DNA of 6,322 nucleotides from a bacterium ADurb.Bin374. Its GTDB lineage: Bacteria > Riflebacteria > Ozemobacteria > Ozemobacterales > Ozemobacteraceae. The notes under the pieces are model-generated. The model had not been told where the DNA came from. It saw nothing but the letters and a program-made list of their open reading frames with translations, and made no database searches. Each line of letters begins with the position of its first letter. The first letter of the stretch is position 1. The translations under genes and the position numbers were made by a program. Below are positions 6,006 to 6,322 of the stretch, piece after piece. The DNA is taken from NCBI GenBank assembly GCA_002068715.1, contig MWAR01000300.1:1-6322 (forward strand). Reading direction: 5' to 3'.

Positions 6006-6322
6006 ATCGGCTGCGTCGACCGCTCACCCTGGATTGTTCATTACAACTGCAACAGCTGCAACGGTTGCGATATCGAACTGCTGGCGTGTCTAACGCCGTT
6101 GTATGACCTCGAGCGGTTCGGCGTCCTGCACGTCGGCAACCCAAAACATGCGGATATTCTCGTGGTCACCGGCTCGGTGAACCACCGCAACGCCCGAGTG
6201 CTGAAAAACGTCTACGACCAGATGCCCGGCCCCCGCATGGTCGTGGCGATGGGCGCGTGCAGCGCGACCGGCGGCATCTTCGCCGACTGCTACAACGTGC
6301 TCGGCGGCGTCGAGAAGGTCGT
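6003..6322 (+). CDS. echC: Ech hydrogenase subunit C (NuoB-like [NiFe]-hydrogenase small subunit), 3' end outside window
   Basis: The first 106 residues are visible. SPWIVHYNCNSCNGCDIELLACLTP (8-32) contains Cys19-x2-Cys22, the first two ligands of the proximal [4Fe-4S] cluster in NuoB/[NiFe] small subunits. GNPKHADILVVTGSVNHRN (45-63) and VAMGACSATGGIF (81-93), with the third ligand Cys86, follow. The fourth ligand, in a PGCP motif, would lie just beyond the window. The subunit passes electrons between a ferredoxin-like subunit and the Ni-Fe site. It starts with GTG, 16 nt after the echB stop. The DCYNVLGGVEK block (95-105) and the position after echA and echB support Ech over Mbh or Hyc, where the order differs. 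echD, echE and echF are expected to follow. Confidence 0.92.
   Translation, partial: MIGCVDRSPWIVHYNCNSCNGCDIELLACLTPLYDLERFGVLHVGNPKHADILVVTGSVNHRNARVLKNVYDQMPGPRMVVAMGACSATGGIFADCYNVLGGVEKV

Noticed and set aside
1..6322. CRISPR array, insertion sequence, tRNA or rRNA.
   Set aside because: No regularly spaced repeats, transposase motifs, terminal repeats or tRNA/rRNA-like sequence were seen on either strand.

Overview
The window comes from a GC-rich genome. Its short intergenic gaps, Shine-Dalgarno (SD) starts, sigma70-type promoter and CapD-type envelope sugar gene point to a bacterium. The ferredoxin-fused nitroreductase, the HydE-type radical-SAM protein and the Ech-type [NiFe]-hydrogenase operon point to strictly anaerobic, H2-metabolising life. 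I cannot name the lineage from the sequence alone.

Left part (1-781): on the minus strand lies the middle of a FlaA1/CapD-family nucleotide-sugar dehydratase. Its 3' end is outside the window, and its 5' end is cut off near position 540, inside a region where long family members are still conserved. Between this break and the next gene there is a strong 41-nt hairpin (569-609). There is also a plus-strand 38-codon fragment (647-763) resembling the N-terminus of citrate synthase, which stops where the conserved core should begin. Two truncated genes facing away from each other suggest a past rearrangement (or an assembly join).

Centre (782-1876): a minus-strand gene encodes a nitroreductase with an N-terminal two-[4Fe-4S] ferredoxin domain. 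A 267-bp divergent intergenic region follows, with one candidate promoter for the nitroreductase and one near-consensus sigma70 promoter (TTGACA-17-TATAGT, 1771-1799) firing to the right.

Right part (1877-6322): a tight plus-strand operon. It begins with a single 448-residue protein that joins a HypC-like hydrogenase chaperone domain to a HydE-like radical-SAM enzyme. Then come echA (NuoL-like ion-translocating subunit), echB (NuoH-like membrane anchor) and echC (NuoB-like small subunit carrying the proximal [4Fe-4S] cluster, cut by the window edge). The order matches the known echABCDEF arrangement, so the large catalytic subunit, a NuoC-like subunit and a ferredoxin-like subunit are expected just beyond the window. 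The complex would couple ferredoxin oxidation and H2 formation (or the reverse) to ion transport across the membrane.

The most interesting item is the HypC-HydE fusion at the head of a [NiFe]-hydrogenase operon. HypC belongs to [NiFe] maturation (it carries the Fe(CN)2CO unit with HypD), while HydE belongs to [FeFe] H-cluster maturation. Their covalent union, co-transcribed with Ech, suggests a radical-SAM step acting on an iron-diatomic-ligand intermediate for a [NiFe] enzyme. That function is inference only.
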